Positions 31,653 to 39,900 of a DNA stretch of 64,000 bases are shown in pieces (the first letter of the stretch is position 1; every line of letters begins with the position of its first letter). Below the pieces are notes generated by a model. That model ran no database searches. It had not been told where the DNA came from and saw only the letters and a program-made list of their open reading frames with translations. A program made the translations under genes and the position numbers. Origin of the DNA: Rhodanobacter sp. AS-Z3 (lineage in GTDB: Bacteria > Pseudomonadota > Gammaproteobacteria > Xanthomonadales > Rhodanobacteraceae); the NCBI RefSeq assembly GCF_029224025.1, contig NZ_CP119392.1, positions 3,061,001 through 3,125,000 on the forward strand. Reading direction: 5' to 3'.

Positions 31653-32171
31653 TCAAGAAAAACAGTGTGATGGAATACCAAGTTCTACGGCTTTCGCAAT
31701 CGCATTTCGTGCAAGTGTATCCAATGCGTCCTGATAGGCTTCTTGGGTCAACTGATTCTTCAACCTTATGGAATAGTGATCAGGATTAGATCTACTTGGG
31801 GTAGGTTTAACGTCGAGCGATGCTGGAATAGAGGTACCCTTGGGCAACAAGAAGTCGAACCAGCCCTTAGAGTAGGGCATCGCCTGCTTATTTGATCCAA
31901 CCGAAACACCTTCTTTCCAAGAAACCCAATGCTTTCCGTCCGGCCTGATGTCCTCGACCCCACGAACCCAGGTCTTCCCATCCTTACTAAAACGCGTTAC
32001 ATCGGAAGGTCGTTCGCTTCCATCTGTTCTAGTAAAACCATAATTTGGATGCAAAGAGGTTTTGCCATCCGCAGCAAGAAATTCCTTCGAACGCGAGCTA
32101 TCACTCGCTTTTCTAGTGCCCCAATCACGACTCTTGCAGCTACGATAGAGGTCCAATTCTATATTCGACAT
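31653..32171 (-). CDS. Tse2-like toxin (second, divergent pair)
   Basis: A 172-aa protein. The ending follows Tse2 closely: KGTSIPASLDVKPTPSRSNP (111-130) and HYSIRLKNQLTQ (132-143), then YQDALDTLARNAIAK (146-160) against GTDIPPDLKV, HYTI and LDNFVRNAIRRQWEKA. The start ELDLYRSCKSRDWGT corresponds to the LYRAV block, and ERPSDVTRF (53-61) lies where RAPDIV is expected. The glycine loop is GVSVGSNKQ (88-96). No signal peptide. It is only distantly related to the toxin at 26951, so the two pairs are not a simple duplication. AGGAAA precedes ATG 32171. ADP-ribosyltransferase-like activity is inferred from the family alone. Confidence 0.7.
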   Translation of the reverse strand: MSNIELDLYRSCKSRDWGTRKASDSSRSKEFLAADGKTSLHPNYGFTRTDGSERPSDVTRFSKDGKTWVRGVEDIRPDGKHWVSWKEGVSVGSNKQAMPYSKGWFDFLLPKGTSIPASLDVKPTPSRSNPDHYSIRLKNQLTQEAYQDALDTLARNAIAKAVELGIPSHCFS

Positions 32172-32251
32172 TTATTTTCCTAAAGAATGAAGTAAAGCCA
32201 GACTTTGATAGTTCAAGACCCGGATCGTACCAATTTCGGACAAAGGAAACG

Positions 32252-32315
32252 AAAGCAATTACGTCAGGCGATTCTAACGTTCACATGCTAATAATGTCTC
32301 TGACCCCTTTTGTTC
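32252..32315. repeat. 64-bp duplicated tag block, copy 1
   Basis: AAAGCAATTACGTCAGGCGA through TAATAATGTCTCTGACCCCT to TTTGTTC, repeated at 33474-33537 with one mismatch (32288/33510). The block joins two tag families, a diverged AACGAAAGCAATTA end and an AATAATGTCTCTGACCCC end, and appears here just upstream of the second toxin gene. Confidence 0.9.
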
Positions 32316-32344
32316 CCAGACCTAAGAGGTCACGAAGGAAACAT

Positions 32345-32397
32345 GGGTCAGAGTCGACTTTCCACGAGCCTCGTGCAATTAAAGTGCACTCTGACCC
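32345..32397. repeat. 53-bp gene-less hairpin element (miniature RAYT derivative)
   Basis: GGGTCAGAGTCGACTTT and AAAGTGCACTCTGACCC face each other around a 19-base centre that contains its own small palindrome (CACGAG / CTCGTG). The arms equal the termini of the RAYT element at 30119-30938. Two further right-hand tags (CACTCTGACCCC, AAAAGTGCACTCTGACCC) follow up to 32440. Confidence 0.88.
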
Positions 32398-32448
32398 TCA
32401 CTCTGACCCCTTTTTCTCGACAAAAAGTGCACTCTGACCCGTGTTTTC

Positions 32449-32609
32449 GATGATGCGCTGAGAAATAGCGCTCTTCAGTTATTTCGACATCAGGGCACGA
32501 TTCAGTCGATGCCATATAACTGACCTTGTAAAAGCAAGAAAAGAAAATCACACAACTGGTCAGAGCCGTTTAATTCGTCCGAATAATGTCTCTGACCCCT
32601 TTTACTTCG
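32449..32609. repeat. 161-bp duplicated block, copy 2
   Basis: One mismatch from 31097-31257. It carries the first 20 codons of the truncated gene and its upstream region, joined at 32449 directly to a tag array. The reading frame fuses into tag sequence and ends without a plausible protein. Confidence 0.95.
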
Positions 32610-32769
32610 ATTCTGAGCCCATTTTTAGGAATTAAATGAACCTGACCCCTTTGTTTGGACCCCTTTGTTTGCATCGATCCACCAGCACCGATTCAAACGG
32701 TTGTAAGTGAACCTGACCCCGTTCTTGACCCCGTTTTTTCTTTTTTACTGAAGATAGACCCCGTTTTGC
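32610..32769. repeat. cluster of orphan tags of the GAACCTGACCCC family
   Basis: ATTAAATGAACCTGACCCCT (32632-32651), then a second GACCCCTTTGTTTG, then GATTCAAACGGTTGTAAGTG with AACCTGACCCCGTT (32691-32724) and two more GACCCCGTTTT copies. The GATTCAAACGGTTG piece shows that this is the 3' end of a RAYT of the 25815 type without its body. Confidence 0.75.
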
Positions 32770-33069
32770 TCACTGGCAGTCAGATAGCCACATCGCAATG
32801 TCGTCATCAATATGCAGGCGATTATCTTCGAAAATAAACGGTTTAAATCCGGTGTAACCGCCGTAGCTATTTTTGGCATTGTATTCGCCGCAGATTACGG
32901 GATGCTCTTTACCCCAAGAATCCTTTCGTGGTTGCGCGCGAATGTCTCTCCACTGCACGGATGCTGGATCCTTGAGAGTGGCCATCACCGCTTTCTTAGC
33001 TTGGTCTGATTGATCGTGGCACCCGGCGACAAGCATCGCCAAGGCAATCGCTGCCAATATCCTTTTCAT
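32770..33069 (-). CDS. small hypothetical lipoprotein
   Basis: A 99-aa lipoprotein: signal MKRILAAIALAMLVAGC with the lipobox LVAGC, then HDQSDQAKKAVMATLKDPAS, VQWRDIRAQPRKDSWGKEHP and VICGEYNAKNSYGGYTGFKP. The 'A-K-x-x-V-x-x-x-L-K-D-P-x-S-V-x-W/F' stretch and the C-G-E-x-N-x-K-N-x-x-G-G-Y-x-G pattern are seen in many small proteobacterial lipoproteins of unknown function. A last cysteine near the C-terminus (WLSDCQ) may pair with the one in VICGEY. It is isolated among tags. Confidence 0.8.
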   Translation of the reverse strand: MKRILAAIALAMLVAGCHDQSDQAKKAVMATLKDPASVQWRDIRAQPRKDSWGKEHPVICGEYNAKNSYGGYTGFKPFIFEDNRLHIDDDIAMWLSDCQ

Positions 33070-33154
33070 GTCCATGGTTCCCGGTTAATTGGCAAGTTTG
33101 CCATGAGCGAAAGGTGCGAAACCAGAAACAGGCAGAAACAGGGGTCCGTAACAA

Positions 33155-33208
33155 GGGTCAGAGTCGACTCTCCACAGACCTCGTGCAATTTAAAGTGCAC
33201 TCTAACCC
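33155..33208. repeat. second 54-bp gene-less hairpin element
   Basis: GGGTCAGAGTCGACTCT and AAAGTGCACTCTAACCC as inverted arms around a centre similar to that of 32345-32397 (CCTCGTGCAATT shared). It is a diverged sister copy of that miniature element. Confidence 0.85.
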
Positions 33209-33212
33209 TGAG

Positions 33213-33452
33213 GTTTCGCACGAGCAATACATCCAGCTTGGCTCAACACCAAGCACGCGGCAGTCCGCTTACCGTGCCCTGATCGCAGAACACACCGAGG
33301 AAAAGCACCTCGACGATCTGCGACTCCACACCCAGCAACAGCGTGCCTGGGGTAGCCAACGCTTCCAGCAACAAATCGAAGCGCTGACCCAGCGGTCAGC
33401 CAGCGTCAGACCACGCGGAAGGCCGCCGAAATCACCCCAAGATCAGGATTAA
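33213..33452 (+). pseudogene. RAYT transposase remnant, C-terminal third
   Basis: Encodes EQYIQLGSTPSTRQSAYRAL, then LDDLRLHTQQQRAWGSQRFQ, ALTQRSASVRPRGRPPKSP and QDQD-stop. These are the last 75 residues of a RAYT (compare TALASTPEARAHAYRQLLN and LQQQRALGRDAFRAM in the 25815 gene). TAA at 33450-33452 is the first part of the tag TTAAATGAACCTGACC. The body and left tag are missing; a miniature element abuts at 33208. Confidence 0.88.
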
Positions 33453-33637
33453 ATGAACCTGACCACTTTTTTTAAAGCAATTACGTCAGGCGATTCTAAC
33501 GTTCACATGGTAATAATGTCTCTGACCCCTTTTGTTCTCGCGGGAGACCGGCGAAAGCGTCCAAGACTCAGGATTAAATGAACCTGACCCCTTTGTTTGG
33601 CTATGTTCTTAGTTTTTTTGACCCCGTTTTTGCTTTG
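33453..33637. repeat. tag array including copy 2 of the 64-bp block
   Basis: Holds the tag ATGAACCTGACCACTTTTTT, then the 64-bp block (33474-33537), then CAGGATTAAATGAACCTGAC with CCCTTTG (33571-33597) and a final TTGACCCCGTTTTTGC. No gene. Confidence 0.8.
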
Positions 33638-34078
33638 TTATAAGCCTGCAGCGATCTCACCGCGAAATCGCACCAAGATCCCGGAGAAGCCTCGAAACCC
33701 TTCTTGATTCTTAGCCTCCCAGAACTTGATGATCTTGAGGGCATCTGCTTCTTGCCAACAGTGCAGGTAAGTGAAGTCGATCACCAAGTCCGCGCCCTGG
33801 TGAACGAAATCCATCATTGCGTAAGGCAAACAAAAGTTGACCTCGAACTTTAGCGCTTGGGCGGCCTCGGCAAATCCAAAGAGCGTTTGCCGCGTACGCT
33901 GATGTTTGATCGGGCTGGAAATGTAGCGTTCGTAGAAACCTGCCCACCCCACGCCGCGATCGCCTGAGCGATCGTCCCCAAATGCATCGTCGCGACTACC
34001 CCAACCTCGCGACTGATGGTAAGCGTCGTTGTTTGGATTGAGCTGGTTGGAGCGATTGTCCTCGTCTGCCTTTCCCAT
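33638..34078 (-). CDS. hypothetical protein with an N-P-N-N-D-A-Y N-terminal motif
   Basis: A 146-aa soluble protein with a very good ribosome site (GAGAGGAGCAAATC-ATG). The N-terminus RSNQLNPNNDAYHQSRGW is a pattern I have seen at the start of many small uncharacterised proteobacterial proteins. A Gly/Asp-rich spacer follows, then a domain SPIKHQRTRQTLFGFAEAAQ, NFCLPYAMMDFVHQGADLVI, and EADALKIIKFWEAKNQEGFR. The function is unknown. In this setting (next to toxin pairs and a defence gene) it could be an immunity or accessory gene, but nothing in the sequence proves that. Confidence 0.72.
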   Translation of the reverse strand: MGKADEDNRSNQLNPNNDAYHQSRGWGSRDDAFGDDRSGDRGVGWAGFYERYISSPIKHQRTRQTLFGFAEAAQALKFEVNFCLPYAMMDFVHQGADLVIDFTYLHCWQEADALKIIKFWEAKNQEGFRGFSGILVRFRGEIAAGL

Positions 34079-34618
34079 GATTTGCTCCTCTCACTATAGC
34101 TTCGGGTATAAACCTGACGAAGCTTTTACACTGACACCGACTATCAAGTTACGTCAGAAAAAGTAAATTCTGACCCCTGTTTCGACGAGTAAAACGTCTG
34201 TAAGTGAACCTAACCCCGTTTTTTGAGAAAAAAGCAATTACTCTCTCGTGAATATCCATCTACCCCTCCTACGCGGCCGAATAAGTCGCCAAGGTGGGCA
34301 ACGAAATTTCATCGCAGCCATCTGCACCGGATATCAGCGTCCAAGTTCAGGTGAGAAAGAACAGGGAAGTTTCACTTCCGGACGCAACGCTCTCTCCGTG
34401 ATAATTCAAACGACTGTAAGTGAACCTGACCCCGTTTTTATCATGAGACGCCATACCATTAATTTTAGAAGAAGAACAAAGAGACCGAAGGACACACCTA
34501 ATTGCCCTCATGGCCTTTAGCTTTCGTCAAGACCAGCTCTCGCTGAGAAGTGCACTCTGACCCCTGCTTTTGTAAGTGAACCTGAGCCCGCTTTTTTTCC
34601 TGACACCTTTTCCTTGCG
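34079..34618. repeat. 540-bp non-coding tag graveyard
   Basis: No gene. Tags, in order: AAAAAGTAAATTCTGACCCC (34159-34178), CTGTAAGTGAACCTAACCCC (34198-34217), ACTGTAAGTGAACCTGACCC (34413-34432), CGAAGGACACACCTAATTGC with CCTCATGGCC (about 34487-34516, GGGGACGAAGG family), GAAGTGCACTCTGACCCC (34547-34564), TTGTAAGTGAACCTGAGCCC (34571-34590) and CCTGACACCTTTTCC (34599-34613). All the main tag families occur within 500 bases. Confidence 0.75.
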
Positions 34619-36874
34619 CTACTCCCGACTACTCCGGTCGAAATAGTCGACGATCGCATCAATACCATTTACCGCGCGCCCGCCCGAGTCTGAATCATCC
34701 CAACCATGCGACGCAGAGCTAACGTTGTCGTTGATGATGTCGACCACATCAATTCGAGAGACGAAATCCTCAGCCTCTTCTTCTGAAAGAGGGAACCCCA
34801 ATCCTTCGAAGAATTCTTCGATGCATCTCTGTGCATCGTACCGGGCAGAACTGGCGTCACCCTCGTACATGTATTCGTCAAGTACTGTGGACTCGACAAT
34901 GAATTCTTGAGCATAATCAAACACTGCCGTGATAAGCGCTTCGCGCAAGCGCAGTTCCGCTCCTCCAATCCCGTTTTCTTGCAACCACAGCGCACAAGGA
35001 CGCAGTGGCTTTAGACGCTCAGCCTCCAAGGGGCACGTTTCGATCTCCTCAAGGAGTTCTTCGAACCGCCTCGCGGACTCCTGGACCGACCCAGCCGTCA
35101 ACGCCGCCGCAAATATGCGCACGCGCGCGGCGCTCCTGCATATCGTACCCGGAGCAAACGAGTTGGCTACCAGACCGACAAACTCAGCGTCAGCATTAAG
35201 CGTAGCCTGAGGCGCGAGCAGATCAGCGATCCGCACTGATACATCACCTCCGACCTCGCCCTGCGCCGTCACGTCCGTTGCTATCGACCGAAGCGTTTCC
35301 GCAACCCTCCCGGCGCTGAGATAGCCAGCTTCGGTTAGTGAAGCGAGATAGTTCACCGAATCGACAGTCTGCAAAGTGCGCGCGATCTCCGGCGCGCGCG
35401 AAAGCAAGGCTTCGTCTTTCAACAGGAAATCAGCGATTGATGGATTGAACAGCTCGCATTTTGCGTCGGCAGGGCTAGCAACTGTTCTCGTTATCACTGA
35501 CCCTAGAGCAAGTCGCAGCGCGTCGCGGAATCGAACTGCAAACTGGACCGGATTGTCTGTACCCGATTGATTGAGTCGCGCAAATGCCGCCTCTAGGTCG
35601 GCCTCGTTAATGTCCTTGCCATTGAACGCAACAAGCACGGCAAGGTCACGGGTATCCGGACTAAGCTGCCGCTCGAAGACATGGCGCCAAATGGCTTCTG
35701 GATTGTCTAGCGTTGCCGTGACATATGTCCAAAACTCATGCGGTGCCACGTCCGCAATCCGCTCTGGATCAGTGATGAACGCTACTAGTCGCGGATTAAA
35801 ATTTGCGTGATCTATGACGTCGAGGTACCGGTGTTCCTCATACAGCGCCTCAATCGCCCATTCGGGTAAACCAGTATTCCAAATGTGCGAGTAGAGGATC
35901 ATTCCCTTCTCTAGACGCGACAGCGCCCCGACCGTCAGCTCGAACTCTCTCTTCCCAATGTTCTCGATACGAAAAAATTCGGAAAGCTGCTTGCCACGGT
36001 CCAAAATGTGCGTACGAGACGTGAGGACAAAACGCTTGTTCTCGTTCCGGAGGACCCTCCGGATAAACGCCAAGACATGCGAATCCTTGTTGTCGGTGAA
36101 GACCTCCAGGAAGTTCCTACCTAGAAAGTCGTCGAAATAGAAAATTTGCTTTTCTTCAGGGTCGAGCAGCACGCCTTCGGCCTCGCTCAAATCGGATTGG
36201 ATCTCTACGAACTGGTAACCGTCTCCGATAGATTCCATCACCAGATGCTGAGCAAGTGTTGTCTTGCCAACGCCGGGCTCACCCTTAATTATCAGAACTC
36301 TTGCATTAGCAAGCTGCTTGCGTGCCCTTCTGCAGTCCTCTGTCTCTACAAACTTCGCTAGTGCGTGGCGAATATCGTCTACAGAGTCGGCACTTCGCCC
36401 TAACACACTATGGTTCAGCAGCGTCACTAGCACGTTGCTACTGGCCAGCCAGAGCTTGTAATGCTTCCGCTCGACAGACTTGTGGGCAGATATGAGGCGC
36501 TGCAGGTCTTCATAACCCAGCACGTCGTCTGGCGAGACGACATAGGGCAGGAATGCCTCTGAGATGGCGCCTTTATTCTTCCTCGACAGAGGAAGACTGC
36601 ACACAAAAATGTATCGTGAAGGGTTTAGCGCAATTACTTTTGCCTTTTCTTCGGACGATATTTTTCGAACGATAGCAGCGACGTTTGATCGCGGCCAATG
36701 TTTACATTGGACAATTACCTCGCTCCCAGGCGACGCAAACCAGCGCGCATCAACCCCAGCGTCTCTGCCAGGCTTGAAGCGCTCGACGGGTGCACCGATC
36801 TCGGCGGTGAGTAGGTCTGCGACCAGGACCTCAAACTCCTTGTCATTAAGGACCGTAAGATCATATTCGCGCAT
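34619..36874 (-). CDS. Mrr-like nuclease fused to a STAND NTPase (nSTAND3 type), probable phage-defence protein
   Basis: A 751-aa protein. Residues 1-125 form a PD-(D/E)xK restriction-endonuclease domain of the Mrr type: FEVLVADLL with Glu14, GRDAGVDARW with Asp42, and VIVQCKHW with Gln56 and Lys58. Residues 190-480 are a P-loop STAND ATPase: Walker A GEPGVGKTT (198-206), Walker B IFYFDDFLG (244-252) and a sensor-like RFVLTSR. The C-terminal 270 residues are helical and end in an acidic tail. Nuclease plus STAND ATPase is the plan of single-protein antiviral sensors (Avs-like), though this one is much shorter than the classical Avs proteins and has no long TPR array. Codon usage is less G/C-biased than the neighbouring core genes, which fits transfer. 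It sits exactly between the tag array and the conserved icmF region. Confidence 0.85.
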   Translation of the reverse strand: MREYDLTVLNDKEFEVLVADLLTAEIGAPVERFKPGRDAGVDARWFASPGSEVIVQCKHWPRSNVAAIVRKISSEEKAKVIALNPSRYIFVCSLPLSRKNKGAISEAFLPYVVSPDDVLGYEDLQRLISAHKSVERKHYKLWLASSNVLVTLLNHSVLGRSADSVDDIRHALAKFVETEDCRRARKQLANARVLIIKGEPGVGKTTLAQHLVMESIGDGYQFVEIQSDLSEAEGVLLDPEEKQIFYFDDFLGRNFLEVFTDNKDSHVLAFIRRVLRNENKRFVLTSRTHILDRGKQLSEFFRIENIGKREFELTVGALSRLEKGMILYSHIWNTGLPEWAIEALYEEHRYLDVIDHANFNPRLVAFITDPERIADVAPHEFWTYVTATLDNPEAIWRHVFERQLSPDTRDLAVLVAFNGKDINEADLEAAFARLNQSGTDNPVQFAVRFRDALRLALGSVITRTVASPADAKCELFNPSIADFLLKDEALLSRAPEIARTLQTVDSVNYLASLTEAGYLSAGRVAETLRSIATDVTAQGEVGGDVSVRIADLLAPQATLNADAEFVGLVANSFAPGTICRSAARVRIFAAALTAGSVQESARRFEELLEEIETCPLEAERLKPLRPCALWLQENGIGGAELRLREALITAVFDYAQEFIVESTVLDEYMYEGDASSARYDAQRCIEEFFEGLGFPLSEEEAEDFVSRIDVVDIINDNVSSASHGWDDSDSGGRAVNGIDAIVDYFDRSSRE

Positions 36875-36975
36875 CAGCTAGATCATCCTGTGGTCGAGTC
36901 GCGGGGCGGCATCGATCAGAAACTGCGGTGAAGGCAGCGCTACCGCCCCACTGGAACTGCGCAGGAGAGGATGAC

Positions 36976-39900
36976 TCACATATTCCTCCGATACTCCCCC
37001 CCCACCTCATACAAGGCATGACTAATCTGCCCCAACGAGTTGTACTTCACCGCCTCCATCAACCGCTCAAACACATTCCCCCGCTCCCTCGCCGTCTCCT
37101 GCAGCGTACGCAGACTCCCGGGAGCAAGCGAATTCCGCGCCTCACCATACAACTTCACATTGGCAATCTGCGCCCCCTTCTCTTCAGGGGTAGACCGAAT
37201 CAACTCAATCTCGGTAGCAATCTCCCCGCCATGATCCTTCGGCAAGAACGTGTTCACGCCAATCAACGGCAACGACCCATCATGCTTCTTGTGCTCGTAA
37301 TACATCGACTCTTCCTGAATCTTCCCGCGCTGATACATCGTATCCATCGCCCCCAGCACCCCGCCCCGCTCACTGATCGCCTCAAACTCCTTGTACACCG
37401 CCTCCTCGACCAGGTCGGTCAGCGTGTCGACCACGTAGCTGCCCTGCCACGGGTTCTCGTTGAAGTTGAGGCCCAGCTCCTTGTTGATGATCATCTGGAT
37501 CGCCACCGCGCGGCGCACGCTTTCCTCGGTGGGCGTGGTGATCGCTTCGTCGTAGGCGTTGGTGTGCAGTGAGTTGCAGTTGTCGAACAGCGCGTACATC
37601 GCCTGCAGCGTGGTGCGGATATCGTTGAACTGGATCTCCTGCGCGTGCAGTGACCGACCGCTGGTCTGGATGTGGTACTTCATCATCTGGCTGCGGCTGC
37701 TGGCGCCGTAGCGCTCGCGCATGGCGCGCGCCCAGATGCGGCGGGCGACGCGGCCGATGACGGTGTATTCCGGGTCCATGCCGTTGGAGAAGAAGAAGCT
37801 GAGATTGGGCGCGAAGTCGTCCACCTTCATGCCGCGGGCGAGGTAGTACTCGACGATAGTGAAGCCGTTGCTCAAGGTGAAGGCGAGCTGGCTGATCGGG
37901 TTGGCCCCGGCTTCGGCGATGTGATACCCGCTGATGCTGACCGAGTAGAAGTTGCGCACCTTGTGGTCGACGAAGTACTGCTGGATGTCGCCCATCATGC
38001 GCAGCGCGAATTCCGTGCTGAAGATGCAGGTGTTCTGGGCCTGGTCTTCCTTCAGGATGTCGGCCTGCACGGTGCCGCGTACGGCTTGCAGGGTGGCGGT
38101 CTTGATGCGGGCGTAGGTTTCGGCATCGACCAGTTCGTCGCCGGCCACGCCGAGCAAGCCCAGGCCGAGGCCTTCGTTGCCCTTGGGCAGCTCACCGAGG
38201 TATTGCGGGCGCTGGCGACCCTCATACATTTTGTCGATTTTCTTTTGCGCGGCGGCCCAGCGGGCGTCGTCTTCGCGCAGGTACTTTTCGATGTTCTGGT
38301 CGATGGCGGTGTTCATGAACATCGCCAGGATCATCGGCGCGGGGCCGTTGATGGTCATCGACACCGAGGTGCTGGGCGCGGACAGGTCGAACCCGGAGTA
38401 CAGCTTCTTCATGTCGTCCAGGGTGGCGATGTTGACGCCGGAGTTGCCGATCTTGCCGAAGATGTCCGGGCGGGGCGCCGGGTCTTCGCCGTACAGGGTG
38501 ACCGAGTCGAACGCGGTGGACAGCCGCGTGGCGGCGCCGCCCTGGCTGAGGTAATGGAAGCGACGGTTGGTTCGCTCGGGCGTGCCTTCGCCGGCGAACA
38601 TGCGGGTGGGATCTTCGCCGCTGCGGCGGTACGGATACACGCCGCCGGTGTACGGGTAGTGGCCGGGCAGGTTTTCCTTGCCGAGGAAGGTGACCAGCTC
38701 GCCCCAGTCTTTGGATTTGGGCGGGGAGACTTTCGGGATCTTCTGGTGGCTGAGCGATTCGCGGTAGTTCTCGACCTTGATCACCTTGTCGCGGACCTTG
38801 TACTGGTTGACGTCGGCGGTGACGGATTCGTACAGGGCCGGCCACTGGCGCAGTTGCTCGACGGCTTCGTGGCTGAGTTCCTTCAGCGCGGCGTTGTAGC
38901 GCTGGCGCAGCAGGAGCATGGAGCGGTCGATGGAGGCCGACGCTTCGACGTCGCCGTGCTGACTACGCTCGGCACGAACGGCTTTGTGTTCGCTGCTGGC
39001 CTTGCCATCCGTGGGTGCCGAACGCAGGTGCGCGGCAGCGGCATCGGACGGCTGGTGCACGTCATCGCTGGCGTACATGTCCAGCGGCTTGGGCAGTTTG
39101 TCGTCGCCCAGTTCCTTCAACGACTCGTAGTAATGCTGCGCCTTGCTGGCGTATTCCGCCTGGGTTTCGATGCCCTTGTTGATGGCGCGACCCTGCTCGG
39201 CGATCTCGGCGAGGTAGCGCACGCGCGGGCCGGGGATCAGCACGGTGGCGCGGGGTTCTTTCAAGGTGGTGTCGAGGTTGGGCGTCCACTTGTCGGCCGG
39301 CAACGACAGCTTTTCGCGCATCAGCCGGCACAGGTTTGAGAACATCCAGGTGACACCCGGATCGTTGAACTGGCTGGCGATGGTGGGGTACGCCGGCACG
39401 TCGTCGTCCTTGACGCTGAACGCAGTGCGGTTGCGCTTCCACTGCTTGCGGATGTCGCGCAGCGCGTCTTCGGCGCCGCGTTTGTCGAACTTGTTCAGCA
39501 CAATGAGTTCAGCGAAGTCGATCATGTCGATCTTCTCCAGCTGGCTGGCGGCGCCGTAGTCGCTGGTCATCACGTAGGCGGGGAAGTCGACCAGGTCGAC
39601 GATCTCCGAATCGCTCTGGCCGATGCCCGCGGTTTCCACGATGACCAGGTCGTAGGGCTGGCTTTTCAGGAAGTCGATGCAGTCGTGCAGCACGATGCTG
39701 GTGGCGGCGTGCTGGCGGCGGGTGGCCATCGAGCGCATGTAGACGCGATGGCTGCGCAGCGAGTTCATGCGGATGCGATCGCCCAGCAGCGCGCCACCGG
39801 AGCGGCGACGCGTGGGGTCGACCGCGAGTACGGCGATGCGCATGTGCGGGAACGCATGCAGGAAGCGCAGCAGCAGTTCGTCCACCACGGACGACTTGCC

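Noticed and set aside
26691..32171. Type VI secretion cluster around the Tse2-like genes
   Set aside because: No VgrG, Hcp, PAAR, TssB/C or ClpV homologue was found anywhere in the 64 kb.
32348..32551. 67-codon minus-strand frame sharing its first residues with the gene at 31163
   Set aside because: It is the duplicated 5' end running into tag sequence; no plausible protein.
30945..34618. Repeated short units as a possible CRISPR array
   Set aside because: The units are irregularly spaced, occur in both orientations, belong to several families and have no regular spacers; no cas gene is present.
37672..39339. Long open frame (555 codons) on the plus strand antisense to icmF
   Set aside because: It mirrors the icmF codons, has the biased Val/Ala/Gly/His composition typical of antisense frames in high-GC DNA, and no ribosome site.
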